From positions 434,001 through 498,000 of the forward strand of contig NZ_CAJHCP010000001.1 of the NCBI RefSeq assembly GCF_904848625.1: 64,000 nucleotides of DNA, read 5' to 3'. The translations under genes and the position numbers were made by a program. The notes under the pieces are model-generated. The model saw only the letters and a list, made by a program, of their open reading frames with translations. It was not told where the DNA came from and did no database searches. The first letter of the stretch is position 1; each line of letters opens with the position of its first letter. The DNA is from Paraburkholderia metrosideri. Lineage in GTDB: Bacteria > Pseudomonadota > Gammaproteobacteria > Burkholderiales > Burkholderiaceae. Below are positions 36,082 through 45,188 of the stretch, piece by piece.

Positions 36082-37251
36082 TCAACGCGCGCCGGGTTTC
36101 GGGTCGGAGGCCGGCCCGAACTTCAGACGCGTCAGTTGTTCAGCCTCGTTGGCTAACAGGTTTGCCGCGTCGCGAATCGCAATCTCAAGCGTAATCGGCC
36201 CGGGCGCGGGTGAAAAACAGCCGCTGAAATATTCGGAAAGACGGGGCAGCGCCGCGGAATCTATCGCGCCCGAGAGGAGCGTGGCGGGCACACCCGCTGC
36301 CTGCGCGTGACGGCAGGCGATGAAGGGCGCCTTGCCGTGCAGCGTTTGCACGTCCGAGCGGCCTTCGCCCGTGATCAGCCAGTCTGCGCCCTCGAGCGCC
36401 GCGTCGAGGCCGATCTGCCGTGCGACGGTTTCCGCACCTGGCTCGAACTTCGCACCGAGCATATGCAGCGCGAAGCCGAGTCCGCCCGCCGCGCCCGCGC
36501 CAGCCTGGTCGCGCGCCTCGCGCCCGAGCGCTGCTTCGAGCAGGTCTGCAAAATGGGCGAGGGCTGCGTCGATCGATTCGATCTGTTCCGGTTTTACACC
36601 CTTTTGCGGACCGAATACCGTCGTCGCGCCGTGATCACCGGTCAGCGGATTGTCCACGTCGGACATGCCGACGAACGTCGTGTCGACGAGCCGTGCGTCG
36701 AGTTGGGAGACATCGAGGCGCGCGACGCGCGCAAGCTGTTCCGGTGTGCCTTCGAGTTCGTTGCCCTGGGCGTCGATCAGTTTCAGGCCGAGGCCGGTCA
36801 GCAAGCCAGCGCCGCCGTCGTTCGTGCTGCTGCCGCCCAGCGCAACGAAAAACCGCCTCACGCCAGCGTCCAGCAGCGCCCGAATCGCTTCGCCCATGCC
36901 TCGAGTGCTGCGCGCTTCGACGGGCACGCCCATTCCAACCTGATCCGTAATACCGACAACTTCAGCCGTTTCGATAATCGCGCTGCCGTCTGCGAGAAGT
37001 CCTGTTAGCGCTTCGCGCAGCGGACCGGCGGCGCCGCGCACGTTCAGCTTGCGACGCTCGCCGCCGCTCGTGAGCATGGCCTCGAGCGTGCCTTCGCCGC
37101 CGTCGGCCATGGGGCAGAGCCGCACGCTGGCATCGGGCCGCGCGCGCTGAATGCCGGACGCAATGGCCTGCGCGACCTGCTCTGCGCTAAGCGAGCCTTT
37201 GAAGGAATCGGGAGCAATGACGACGACAGGCGAGGACGGCGAATTCGGCAT
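36082..37251 (-). CDS. Glycerate kinase (GlxK/GarK type)
   Basis: This 389-residue enzyme phosphorylates glycerate, feeding glyoxylate or glucarate breakdown into glycolysis. Family landmarks are IAPDSFKGSLSAEQVAQAI at the N-terminus, PMADGGEGTLEA, LGGSSTNDGGAGLLTGLG, SDVDNPLTG and WLITGEGRSDVQTLHGKAP. The start MPNSPSS at 37251 gives the usual family length, and a longer frame adds a non-homologous leader. The MarR gene follows it on the same strand, about 60 bp away. Confidence 0.92.
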   Translation of the reverse strand: MPNSPSSPVVVIAPDSFKGSLSAEQVAQAIASGIQRARPDASVRLCPMADGGEGTLEAMLTSGGERRKLNVRGAAGPLREALTGLLADGSAIIETAEVVGITDQVGMGVPVEARSTRGMGEAIRALLDAGVRRFFVALGGSSTNDGGAGLLTGLGLKLIDAQGNELEGTPEQLARVARLDVSQLDARLVDTTFVGMSDVDNPLTGDHGATTVFGPQKGVKPEQIESIDAALAHFADLLEAALGREARDQAGAGAAGGLGFALHMLGAKFEPGAETVARQIGLDAALEGADWLITGEGRSDVQTLHGKAPFIACRHAQAAGVPATLLSGAIDSAALPRLSEYFSGCFSPAPGPITLEIAIRDAANLLANEAEQLTRLKFGPASDPKPGAR

Positions 37252-37896
37252 GGTGTCTCTGAATGGTTGGAATCGTTTCGACGGGCGGGGATGGTCAATG
37301 AAGATCTGATGCTGGCCCAGTCCCAAGCTCGTTCGTTAGCTTATCAGCATGGGCGCGCGGACTGAATATGTCGAACGGCATAGCCGGAATGGTCCGCCGG
37401 GGCCCGCGGGTCGACCGGTACCGTTTCGCGATGTAGCGGGCTGGACGTCAGTGCGGCGTAGTGAGTGGCGACGGGTGATAGGGCGCGGTCGCCGCGGCCG
37501 TAGCCGCCGCTACGGCAACGGCCGCGCCTGCTGGCCCTCGTTGCCGCTCACTAGCCATTGCCGAATAAATGTCGCCGCTGATGAGCGAAAGGTGGCTTAT
37601 GCCGGGGCGGCGTCCGACCCGCGCGGAAACCATGCCTAAACAACGCGGAAATCGACCGGAATACCTGGAAAAACGCGCTCATTCATCGAATCCCGGCTAG
37701 GCGCGCAAATAGTTTGCTAAAATATTCGGCTCTTTGGACCCAACCGTGCTGCCGGCGGCCTGCAAGCCCGCGGCGCAGGCGCGCAATCGATGCTAAACGA
37801 CGGAAACGGACGCAAACGCGAACGTACGCGCGACATCGAAAAGCGGCACGGAGAAGATAACTGATTCGCTCGAATAATTTTAGGACGATTGAAGCC
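37252..37896. other. Intergenic region upstream of tig, 645 bp
   Basis: No gene is supported. A strong compound hairpin spans 37493-37526: outer arms CGCGGCCGT and ACGGCCGCG, inner GTAGC/GCTAC. A TAAAAT -10-like box at 37718-37723 is a candidate for the tig promoter, without a clear -35. Confidence 0.5.
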
Positions 37897-39243
37897 ATGG
37901 CTAACGTTGTTGAAAACCTCGGCAAGCTCGAACGCCGCGTAACGATTTCCCTGCCGAAGGATGCCGTGCAGAAGGAAGTGGACTCGCGTATCCGTCAACT
38001 CGCGAAGAACGTGCGCATGCCGGGTTTCCGCCCGGGCAAGGTGCCGCTCAAGATGGTGACGCAACAGTATTCGGGCCAGGTGGAAGCAGAAGTGCTGAGC
38101 GACAAGGTCGGCAAGGAATTTTTCGACATCAGCCGCACCGAAAACCTGCGCGTTGCCGGCCAGCCGAGCTTCGCACCGAAGGCCGACGTCGCTGAAGGCG
38201 ACTACGCATTCGACGCAACCTTCGAGGTGTACCCGGAAGTGAAGCTGGGCGATGTCGCCACGGCTGAAATCGAACGCACCACGACCACCATCAGCGAAGC
38301 GGAAATCGACCGCACGCTGGAAATCCTGCGCAAGCAACGCGTGCATTTCCACGCTCGCGGCGAAGCCGGCGAGCACGGCGACGGCGGCGCTGATACGCAA
38401 GCCAAAGACGGCGATCGCGTGACGGTCGACTTCGTCGGCAAGATCGAAGGTGAAGTGTTCCAGGGCGGTAGCGCTGACGACTTCGCCTTCGTGCTGGGCG
38501 AAGGCCGCATGCTGCCGGAATTCGAAAAGGCAGCGCTGGGCCTGAAGGTCGGCGAGTCGAAGGAATTCGACCTGGCGTTCCCTGAGGACTACCACGGCAA
38601 GGACGTCGCAGGTAAGACGGCGCAATTCACGATCACGATGAAGAAGATCGAGTGGCCGCACCTGCCGGAAATCGACGCTGACTTCGCCAAGTCGCTCGGT
38701 ATCGAAGACGGCGATCTCACCAAGATGCGCGCTGAGATCAAAGACAATCTCGAACGCGAAGCGAAGCGCCGCACGCAAGCCATCGTCAAGAATCAGGTGA
38801 TGGACGCGCTCCTGAAGATTTCCGAACTCGACGTGCCGAACGCACTGATCGAGCAGGACCAGGAACGCCTCGTCGCAATGGCACGTCAGGATCTGGAGCA
38901 GCGCGGCGTGCCGAACGCCAAAGATGCACCGATCCCGGCTGCCATGTTCAAGGAACAGGCTGAGCGCCGCGTCAAGCTGGGCCTCGTGCTGGCTGAACTG
39001 GTCAAGGCTAACGAACTGCAAGCCAAGCCGGAACAGATCCGCGCCGAAGTCGACGAGTTCGCAAAAAGCTACGAAGACCCGAAGGAAGTCGTCCGCTGGT
39101 ATTATTCCAACCAGCAACGTCTTGCTGAAATGGAAGCGTACGTCGTTGAAGCCAACGTCGTCGATTTCGTTCTGGGCAAGGCGAAGGTGACGGACAAGGA
39201 AGTGAGCTTCGAAGAACTGGCAAGCGCAACGGCGCAAGCGTAA
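37897..39243 (+). CDS. tig: Trigger factor
   Basis: This 448-residue ribosome-bound chaperone folds nascent chains at the exit tunnel. The N-terminal ribosome-binding domain carries the signature around residue 44 ([14 protein letters not shown]). The FKBP-type prolyl isomerase domain (about 165-255) starts with [21 protein letters not shown], and the helical C-terminal chaperone arms follow. The length is standard. It heads the tig-clpP-clpX-lon block, with a terminator before clpP. Confidence 0.98.
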   Translation: MANVVENLGKLERRVTISLPKDAVQKEVDSRIRQLAKNVRMPGFRPGKVPLKMVTQQYSGQVEAEVLSDKVGKEFFDISRTENLRVAGQPSFAPKADVAEGDYAFDATFEVYPEVKLGDVATAEIERTTTTISEAEIDRTLEILRKQRVHFHARGEAGEHGDGGADTQAKDGDRVTVDFVGKIEGEVFQGGSADDFAFVLGEGRMLPEFEKAALGLKVGESKEFDLAFPEDYHGKDVAGKTAQFTITMKKIEWPHLPEIDADFAKSLGIEDGDLTKMRAEIKDNLEREAKRRTQAIVKNQVMDALLKISELDVPNALIEQDQERLVAMARQDLEQRGVPNAKDAPIPAAMFKEQAERRVKLGLVLAELVKANELQAKPEQIRAEVDEFAKSYEDPKEVVRWYYSNQQRLAEMEAYVVEANVVDFVLGKAKVTDKEVSFEELASATAQA

Positions 39244-39253
39244 GCGTCGCTGC

Positions 39254-39299
39254 AACGGCGTGCCGGCTGTCGGAGCGACGGCCCGCACGCCGTTTTTTT
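39254..39299 (+). terminator. Terminator after tig
   Basis: AACGGCGTGC (39254-39263) pairs with GCACGCCGTT (39285-39294), followed by a run of seven T's. This is a classic intrinsic terminator, 10 bp after the tig stop. Confidence 0.9.
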
Positions 39300-39423
39300 G
39301 TGCTCTGAATGTGCGTTGCATTTTGCATCGTGTTCGCACTGATCGCGTACTTGAATGCGGGCTCGTCGACCACACCTGTCTAGCATCTAATATTGAGAAT
39401 ATTTCCAGACAAGGATCCATTGC

Positions 39424-40077
39424 ATGACCTTTCGCGCTCAAATGCTGGACACGTTGACCTCCCAATCGTCGCGGGATCTCGAAGCGCAGGCGCTCGGACT
39501 GGTGCCGATCGTCGTGGAAACGAGCGGCCGGGGCGAGCGCTCGTATGACATTTACTCGCGTCTGCTGAAGGAACGCATTGTGTTCCTCGTCGGCGAGGTG
39601 AACGATCAGACGGCTAATCTGGTTATCGCGCAGATGCTGTTTCTGGAAAGCGAAAATCCGGACAAGGACATCAGCTTCTACATCAACAGCCCCGGCGGTT
39701 CGGTGTCGGCCGGTATGGCGATCTACGACACGATGCAGTTCATCAAGCCGGACGTTTCCACGCTGTGCATGGGTCTCGCGGCAAGCATGGGCGCATTCCT
39801 GCTGGCGGCTGGCGCGAAAGGCAAGCGTTTCGCGTTGCCGAATTCGCGCGTGATGATTCACCAGCCGCTGGGCGGCGCGCGCGGTCAAGCTTCGGACATT
39901 GAGATCCAGGCGCGCGAAATTCTGTATTTGAAGGACCGCCTCAACAATCTGCTCGCGCACCATACCGGCCAGCCGGTCGAGCGTATCGCCCGCGACACCG
40001 ACCGCGACAACTTCATGTCCGGCGATGACGCGCAAGCTTACGGTCTGGTCGACCAGGTAGCGCACAAGCGTCCTTGA
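39424..40077 (+). CDS. clpP: ATP-dependent Clp protease proteolytic subunit ClpP
   Basis: This 217-residue serine peptidase forms the tetradecameric chamber fed by ClpX. The catalytic triad is S121 (GLAASMGAF), H146 (VMIHQPLGG) and D195 ([10 protein letters not shown]), with the family spacing. [18 protein letters not shown] forms the substrate groove. The first roughly 35 residues precede the fold and are probably removed as a propeptide. clpX follows 180 bp later and lon after that. Confidence 0.98.
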   Translation: MTFRAQMLDTLTSQSSRDLEAQALGLVPIVVETSGRGERSYDIYSRLLKERIVFLVGEVNDQTANLVIAQMLFLESENPDKDISFYINSPGGSVSAGMAIYDTMQFIKPDVSTLCMGLAASMGAFLLAAGAKGKRFALPNSRVMIHQPLGGARGQASDIEIQAREILYLKDRLNNLLAHHTGQPVERIARDTDRDNFMSGDDAQAYGLVDQVAHKRP

Positions 40078-40256
40078 TCTGGTGCGGATTTGCCCTGAAT
40101 TGGGGCAGATCCGTTGTCGGACCATTGTGAAATAATCAAGACTCGTCCGAGCGCCTGCGGCAAACGCCGTCACCTTGGCAACCCCGCCGCGCCCAAACTG
40201 CGAGGCGGGGGCAAACGGCGTATCATGTAATTGAGTGTCCGGAGGCTCACACATCT

Positions 40257-41528
40257 ATGGCGGACAAGAAAGGTTCTAACAGCGAGAAGCTGTTGTATTG
40301 CTCGTTTTGCGGTAAAAGCCAGCATGAGGTAAAAAAGCTGATTGCTGGCCCGTCGGTGTTCATCTGCGATGAATGTATCGACCTGTGTAACGAAATCATT
40401 CGCGACGAGGCCGCAGGCGCAGGCATTGAAGCGGGCTTGTCCAAGTCCGATCTGCCAAGTCCGCAGGAAATCCGCGAAATTCTCGATCAGTATGTGATCG
40501 GTCAGGAACGTGCGAAAAAGATCCTTGCTGTGGCGGTGTACAACCACTACAAGCGCCTTAAGCACCTCGACAAGAAAGACGAGATCGAGCTGTCCAAGAG
40601 CAACATCCTGCTGATCGGCCCGACCGGTTCCGGCAAGACGCTGCTCGCGCAGACGCTTGCCCGCCTTCTGAACGTTCCGTTTGTGATTGCCGATGCAACC
40701 ACATTGACGGAAGCCGGTTATGTCGGTGAAGACGTCGAGAACATCATTCAAAAGTTGCTGCAGAACTGCAACTACGAAGTCGACAAGGCTCAGCGCGGCA
40801 TTGTCTATATCGACGAAATCGACAAGATCAGCCGTAAGTCCGACAACCCGTCTATCACCCGCGACGTATCGGGTGAAGGCGTGCAGCAGGCTTTGCTGAA
40901 GCTCGTTGAAGGTACGATGGCGTCGGTGCCCCCGCAGGGTGGCCGCAAGCATCCGAATCAGGACTTCATTCAGGTCGACACCACCAATATTCTGTTCATC
41001 TGTGGCGGCGCGTTCGACGGGATCGAAAAGGTCATCGTCGATCGTACCGAGAAGACGGGCATTGGTTTCGGCGCGAGTGTGAAGAGCAAGCAGGACCGTG
41101 ACGCGGGCGAAGTGCTGCGCGAAGTGGAGCCGGAAGATCTGATCAAATTTGGTTTGATCCCCGAACTGATCGGTCGTTTGCCGGTGGTTGCCACCCTCGG
41201 CAAGCTCGACGAAGTGGCGCTGATGAAGATCCTCGTCGAACCGAAGAACGCATTGGTGAAGCAGTACCACAAGCTGTTCAATATGGAACGCGTCGAACTG
41301 GAGATTCGTCCGGGCGCGTTGCAGGCTGTGGCGCGTAAGGCGATCCGTCGCAAGACAGGCGCACGTGGTCTGCGCTCCATCCTGGAACAGGCGTTGCTTG
41401 ATGTGATGTACGACCTGCCGCAAATGAAAGGCGTCAGCAAGGTCATCATCGACGACAACGTTATTGACGGCGACGGCAAACCGCTACTGATCTACGAAGA
41501 CGCGCCCAAGGTCGCGGGTTCGAACTGA
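40257..41528 (+). CDS. clpX: ClpX ATPase, unfoldase subunit of ClpXP
   Basis: This 423-residue AAA+ unfoldase feeds tagged proteins into ClpP. The zinc-binding domain has four cysteines (CSFCGK and CDECIDLC, residues about 15-43). The AAA+ core has Walker A GPTGSGKT (about 118), the pore loop GYVGED, Walker B VYIDEIDK and the sensor region [13 protein letters not shown]. The C-terminal region includes [14 protein letters not shown]. It follows clpP on the same strand and has a terminator after it. Confidence 0.98.
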   Translation: MADKKGSNSEKLLYCSFCGKSQHEVKKLIAGPSVFICDECIDLCNEIIRDEAAGAGIEAGLSKSDLPSPQEIREILDQYVIGQERAKKILAVAVYNHYKRLKHLDKKDEIELSKSNILLIGPTGSGKTLLAQTLARLLNVPFVIADATTLTEAGYVGEDVENIIQKLLQNCNYEVDKAQRGIVYIDEIDKISRKSDNPSITRDVSGEGVQQALLKLVEGTMASVPPQGGRKHPNQDFIQVDTTNILFICGGAFDGIEKVIVDRTEKTGIGFGASVKSKQDRDAGEVLREVEPEDLIKFGLIPELIGRLPVVATLGKLDEVALMKILVEPKNALVKQYHKLFNMERVELEIRPGALQAVARKAIRRKTGARGLRSILEQALLDVMYDLPQMKGVSKVIIDDNVIDGDGKPLLIYEDAPKVAGSN

Positions 41529-41550
41529 TCGGCTTTCGAGTTCTGCAAAA

Positions 41551-41584
41551 AAAGCCGTTCATGGCAACGTGAACGGTTTTTTTC
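41551..41584 (+). terminator. Terminator after clpX
   Basis: CCGTTCA pairs with TGAACGG around an 8-nt loop, preceded by A's and followed by a long T-run. It separates clpX from lon. Confidence 0.85.
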
Positions 41585-41669
41585 GTTTATCGTGTGGTCA
41601 TTGAAGCTTGTTTTCACAATGGAGTCACTGAACCTTCGGAGTCACTGAACTTTTCCCACACGCGGAGGC

Positions 41670-41699
41670 CTTGCAATAGTTTCTGCTGGCCTCACCTAT
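41670..41699 (+). promoter_or_regulatory. Possible heat-shock (sigma-32-like) promoter of lon
   Basis: CTTGCAA (41670-41676) and CTCACCTAT (41691-41699) sit 14 bp apart, resembling the sigma-32 elements CTTGAA and CCCCATNT. lon starts 33 bp further on and is a heat-shock gene in relatives. The match is imperfect. Confidence 0.4.
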
Positions 41700-41732
41700 C
41701 GAACGAACTGATTCCACTCATGGGGAAATGAA

Positions 41733-44156
41733 ATGTCAGGAACCCAACTCCTCCCGCCGGAACGCATTACGCTCCCGCTGCTCCCGCTGCGTGACGTAGT
41801 CGTTTTCCCGCACATGGTGATTCCGCTCTTCGTAGGCCGCCCGAAGTCGATCAAGGCTCTCGAAGCAGCGATGGAAGGCGGTAAGCACATCATGCTCGTC
41901 GCCCAGAAAACGGCTGCGAAAGATGAGCCGACCGAAAAGGACATGTACGAAGTAGGGTGTGTTGCCAACATCCTGCAAATGCTGAAGCTGCCCGATGGCA
42001 CCGTTAAGGTGCTCGTCGAAGGCTTGCAGCGCGCGAAGACGCTTTCCATCGAAGAACAGGAAACGCAGTTTTCGTGCGAAGTCATGCCGCTCGAACCCGA
42101 CCATGCCGACAGCGCTGAAACTGAAGCGCTGCGCCGCGCAATCGTGTCGCAGTTCGATCAGTATGTGAAGCTGAACAAGAAGATCCCGCCTGAGATCCTG
42201 ACGTCGCTGTCGGGTATCGACGAGGCTGGGCGTCTGGCCGACACGATCGCGGCGCATCTGCCGCTCAAGCTCGACCAGAAGCAGCACATCCTCGAAATGT
42301 TCCCGGTTATCGAGCGACTCGAGCACCTGCTCGCGCAACTCGAAGCTGAGATCGACATCCTGCAGGTTGAAAAGCGCATCCGTGGGCGTGTGAAGCGCCA
42401 GATGGAGAAGAGTCAGCGCGAGTACTACCTGAACGAACAGGTCAAGGCGATCCAGAAGGAACTCGGCGAAGGCGAAGAAGGTGCGGATCTCGAAGAGCTC
42501 GAAAAGCGCATCACGGCTGCCCGCATGCCGAAGGAAGCCAAGAAGAAGGCCGATGCCGAGCTGAAGAAGCTCAAGCTGATGTCGCCGATGTCGGCTGAAG
42601 CGACGGTCGTGCGCAACTACATCGACACGCTGATCGGCCTGCCGTGGCGCAAGAAGAGCAAGGTCAACAATGACCTCTCGAATGCGGAACGCGTGCTTGA
42701 CGAAGACCACTTCGGTCTCGAGAAAGTGAAGGAACGCATTCTCGAGTATCTCGCGGTCCAGCAACGTGTCGACAAGGTCAAGGCGCCGATCCTGTGCCTC
42801 GTTGGGCCTCCGGGTGTCGGTAAGACGTCGTTGGGCCAGTCGATCGCTCGCGCTACGAACCGTAAGTTCGTGCGTATGGCGCTCGGCGGGGTGCGCGACG
42901 AAGCTGAGATTCGCGGTCACCGTCGTACGTATATCGGTTCGATGCCCGGCAAGATTCTGCAAAGCCTGACCAAAGTCGGCGTGCGCAATCCACTCTTCCT
43001 GCTCGACGAAGTCGACAAGATGGGTCAGGATTTCCGCGGCGATCCGTCGTCGGCTCTGCTCGAAGTGCTTGATCCGGAACAGAACCATACGTTCGCCGAT
43101 CACTACGTCGAAGTCGACTTTGATCTGTCGGATGTGATGTTCGTGGCGACGTCGAACTCGCTGAACATTCCGCCGCCGCTGCTCGACCGGATGGAAGTGA
43201 TCCGTCTGTCGGGTTATACGGAAGACGAGAAGGTCAGCATCGCGCAACGTTATCTTTTGCCTAAGCAAAAGAAGAACAACGGCCTCAAGGAAGGCGAGGT
43301 CGATGTAACGGAAACCGCGATCCGCGACATCATTCGTTACTACACGCGTGAAGCGGGCGTTCGTTCGCTCGAGCGTGAAATTTCGAAGATCTGCCGCAAG
43401 GTCGTGAAGATGCTTCTGCTGAAGAAGGCGGAAGGCGCGGTGAAGGTCGACGGCAGCAACCTCGACACGTTCCTTGGTGTGCGCAAGTATGACTTCGGTC
43501 TGGCTGCGAAGGAAAATCAGGTTGGTCAGGTCACGGGTCTCGCGTGGACGGAAGTGGGCGGCGATCTGCTGACCATCGAAGCCGCGGTGATGCCGGGTAA
43601 GGGCAATGTGATCCGCACTGGTTCGCTCGGTGACGTGATGAAGGAATCCGTCGAAGCTGCGCGCTCGGTTGTGCGTTCGCGTTCGCGTCGTCTGGGCATC
43701 AAGGACGAAGCGTTCGAGAAGCAGGACATTCACATCCACGTGCCGGAAGGCGCAACGCCGAAAGATGGTCCTTCGGCTGGTATCGCGATGACGACGGCGC
43801 TGGTGTCGGTGTTGACCGGTATTCCGGTTCGTGCCAACGTGGCGATGACGGGCGAAATCACGTTGCGTGGTGAAGTTCTGCCAATCGGCGGCCTGAAGGA
43901 AAAGCTGCTGGCCGCGCATCGCGGTGGCATCAAGCTGGTGCTGATTCCGGAAGAAAACGTCAAGGACTTGACGGAGATTCCGGATAACGTGAAGAACGCA
44001 ATCGAAATCGTGCCGGTCCGCTGGATCGACAAGGTGCTCGAACTTGCGCTCGAACGTGTGCCGCAAGCGTTGCCGGAAGAAGAGGCAAAGCCTGCAGCGC
44101 CGGTCGCCGCTGAGCCGGCCAAGGACGCTGGCGCAACCGACGTCGTGAAGCACTAA
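41733..44156 (+). CDS. lon: ATP-dependent protease Lon
   Basis: This 807-residue AAA+ protease degrades misfolded and regulatory proteins. The N-terminal substrate domain covers about 1-205, followed by a coiled coil with [17 protein letters not shown]. Walker [16 protein letters not shown] lies near residue 358 and Walker [11 protein letters not shown] further on. The peptidase domain has the catalytic serine S681 in [10 protein letters not shown] and the partner lysine about 43 residues later, near [14 protein letters not shown]. The C-terminal tail is Ala/Pro/Glu-rich. A terminator and then hupB follow. Confidence 0.98.
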   Translation: MSGTQLLPPERITLPLLPLRDVVVFPHMVIPLFVGRPKSIKALEAAMEGGKHIMLVAQKTAAKDEPTEKDMYEVGCVANILQMLKLPDGTVKVLVEGLQRAKTLSIEEQETQFSCEVMPLEPDHADSAETEALRRAIVSQFDQYVKLNKKIPPEILTSLSGIDEAGRLADTIAAHLPLKLDQKQHILEMFPVIERLEHLLAQLEAEIDILQVEKRIRGRVKRQMEKSQREYYLNEQVKAIQKELGEGEEGADLEELEKRITAARMPKEAKKKADAELKKLKLMSPMSAEATVVRNYIDTLIGLPWRKKSKVNNDLSNAERVLDEDHFGLEKVKERILEYLAVQQRVDKVKAPILCLVGPPGVGKTSLGQSIARATNRKFVRMALGGVRDEAEIRGHRRTYIGSMPGKILQSLTKVGVRNPLFLLDEVDKMGQDFRGDPSSALLEVLDPEQNHTFADHYVEVDFDLSDVMFVATSNSLNIPPPLLDRMEVIRLSGYTEDEKVSIAQRYLLPKQKKNNGLKEGEVDVTETAIRDIIRYYTREAGVRSLEREISKICRKVVKMLLLKKAEGAVKVDGSNLDTFLGVRKYDFGLAAKENQVGQVTGLAWTEVGGDLLTIEAAVMPGKGNVIRTGSLGDVMKESVEAARSVVRSRSRRLGIKDEAFEKQDIHIHVPEGATPKDGPSAGIAMTTALVSVLTGIPVRANVAMTGEITLRGEVLPIGGLKEKLLAAHRGGIKLVLIPEENVKDLTEIPDNVKNAIEIVPVRWIDKVLELALERVPQALPEEEAKPAAPVAAEPAKDAGATDVVKH

Positions 44157-44186
44157 AGCAGTTAGCAACGCAGTTGCTTGCTGGTT

Positions 44187-44218
44187 AAAAAACCCGTGGT
44201 CATCACCGCGGGTTTTTT
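44187..44218 (+). terminator. Terminator after lon
   Basis: AAAAAACCCG and CGGGTTTTTT form the stem around a GGT...ACC inner pair, followed by T's, about 30 bp after the lon stop. Confidence 0.88.
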
Positions 44219-44379
44219 ATTGCCCAAACGAATTGCGACCCGCATTTAACGCTGCCACGTTCCCACCTTTTGAGTAAAACGGGAGACGCATGCGAAGCGT
44301 GCCGAACTCGCATCTCGCAGCTGCAATCTACGATTAAAAAAACCTGTTTAAAAAGGCTCTAACTCAGGCTCAACCCCGG

Positions 44380-44408
44380 TTGACACAAGGGTTTCGGCCA
44401 ATTCTAAT
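44380..44408 (+). promoter_or_regulatory. Sigma-70 promoter of hupB
   Basis: A consensus -35 box TTGACA (44380-44385) is followed, after exactly 17 bp, by TCTAAT (44403-44408). This gives a 5' leader of about 80 nt before the hupB ATG at 44498. Confidence 0.8.
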
Positions 44409-44497
44409 GAGGCGGCTCGGCGTTACCGCCAGCCACGTGATGATCCAGGTGCGACAGAGCACCGTCACGATTGCCATAAACATTCTCGGGGGTAGGA

Positions 44498-44770
44498 ATG
44501 AACAAGACGGAATTGATCGATCACATTGCTCAGCAAGCCGACATTTCGAAGGCTGCGGCAGGTCGTGCACTCGATGCTGTGATCGGTGGCGTCAAGGGTA
44601 CGTTGAAGAAGGGCGGTTCGGTGACGTTGGTCGGCTTTGGCACGTTCGCGGTCGGTAAGCGGACGGCGCGCACGGGACGTAATCCGCGCACCGGTGCAGA
44701 GATCAAAATCAAGGCAGCAAAAGTTCCTAAATTTAGGCCTGGCAAAGCTCTGAAGGATGCGCTAAACTAA
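44498..44770 (+). CDS. hupB: DNA-binding protein HU-beta
   Basis: This 90-residue histone-like protein bends and compacts DNA as a dimer. The helical base ([29 protein letters not shown]) is followed by the beta arms with the HU signature [24 protein letters not shown] and the C-terminal [29 protein letters not shown] site precedes the ATG, and a consensus promoter lies upstream. It follows lon, as in many proteobacteria, and is followed by two tRNA genes. Confidence 0.98.
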   Translation: MNKTELIDHIAQQADISKAAAGRALDAVIGGVKGTLKKGGSVTLVGFGTFAVGKRTARTGRNPRTGAEIKIKAAKVPKFRPGKALKDALN

Positions 44771-44904
44771 CGGGCTTGCTGCTTGAGGAAAGGCGGGTTC
44801 GTTAGAAAGAAGTACGGCGAATCGTGCTGAACCGAAGTGCCAGAATAGTTGGCATGAAGTGGTCGGTCAGGCAGCAATAGCAGAAGCACATGAATCATGA
44901 AGCT

Positions 44905-44980
44905 GGGTGCTTAGCTCAGTTGGTAGAGCGGCGCCCTTACAAGGCGTAGGTCGGGAGTTCGAGCCTCTCAGCACCCACCA
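44905..44980 (+). tRNA. tRNA-Val (anticodon TAC)
   Basis: This 76-nt cloverleaf with encoded CCA has acceptor arms GGGTGCT and AGCACCC, D-arm TAGCTCAGTTGGTAGAGC, anticodon loop CTTACAA giving TAC, and T-arm GAGTTCGAGCCTC. It lies 45 bp before tRNA-Asp and is probably cotranscribed with it. Confidence 0.97.
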
Positions 44981-45025
44981 GTTTCAGATTTGATTCGAGT
45001 GTTTCAGCGCAGTGACGCAGTATAA

Positions 45026-45102
45026 GGAGTGGTAGTTCAGTCGGTTAGAATACCGGCCTGTCACGCCGGGGGTCGCGGGTTCGAGTCCCGTCCACTCCGC
45101 CA
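45026..45102 (+). tRNA. tRNA-Asp (anticodon GTC)
   Basis: This 77-nt cloverleaf with encoded CCA has acceptor arms GGAGTGG and CCACTCC, anticodon stem CCGGC/GCCGG, loop CTGTCAC giving GTC, and T-arm GCGGGTTCGAGTCCCG. A terminator follows directly. Confidence 0.97.
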
Positions 45103-45111
45103 GTATCCACG

Positions 45112-45138
45112 AAAGGCGAACTCCGGTTCGCCTTTTTT
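45112..45138 (+). terminator. Terminator after the tRNA pair
   Basis: AAGGCGAAC pairs with GTTCGCCTT around TCCG, followed by six T's. It ends the hupB/tRNA region just before ppiD. Confidence 0.88.
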
Positions 45139-45188
45139 ATTGCCCGCTGTTGTAAGATCGGGCGTTCTGTTTTTGGCACCCCTCACGC

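Noticed and set aside
37717..40254. 845-residue frame antisense to tig and clpP
   Set aside because: It runs opposite two well-known genes, has no family motifs and follows their codon-3 GC bias. It is a complement-frame artefact.
41736..44168. 810-residue frame antisense to lon
   Set aside because: It is almost coextensive with lon on the other strand, is rich in Arg, His and Leu, and has no recognisable domain. This is expected from the codon bias of lon.
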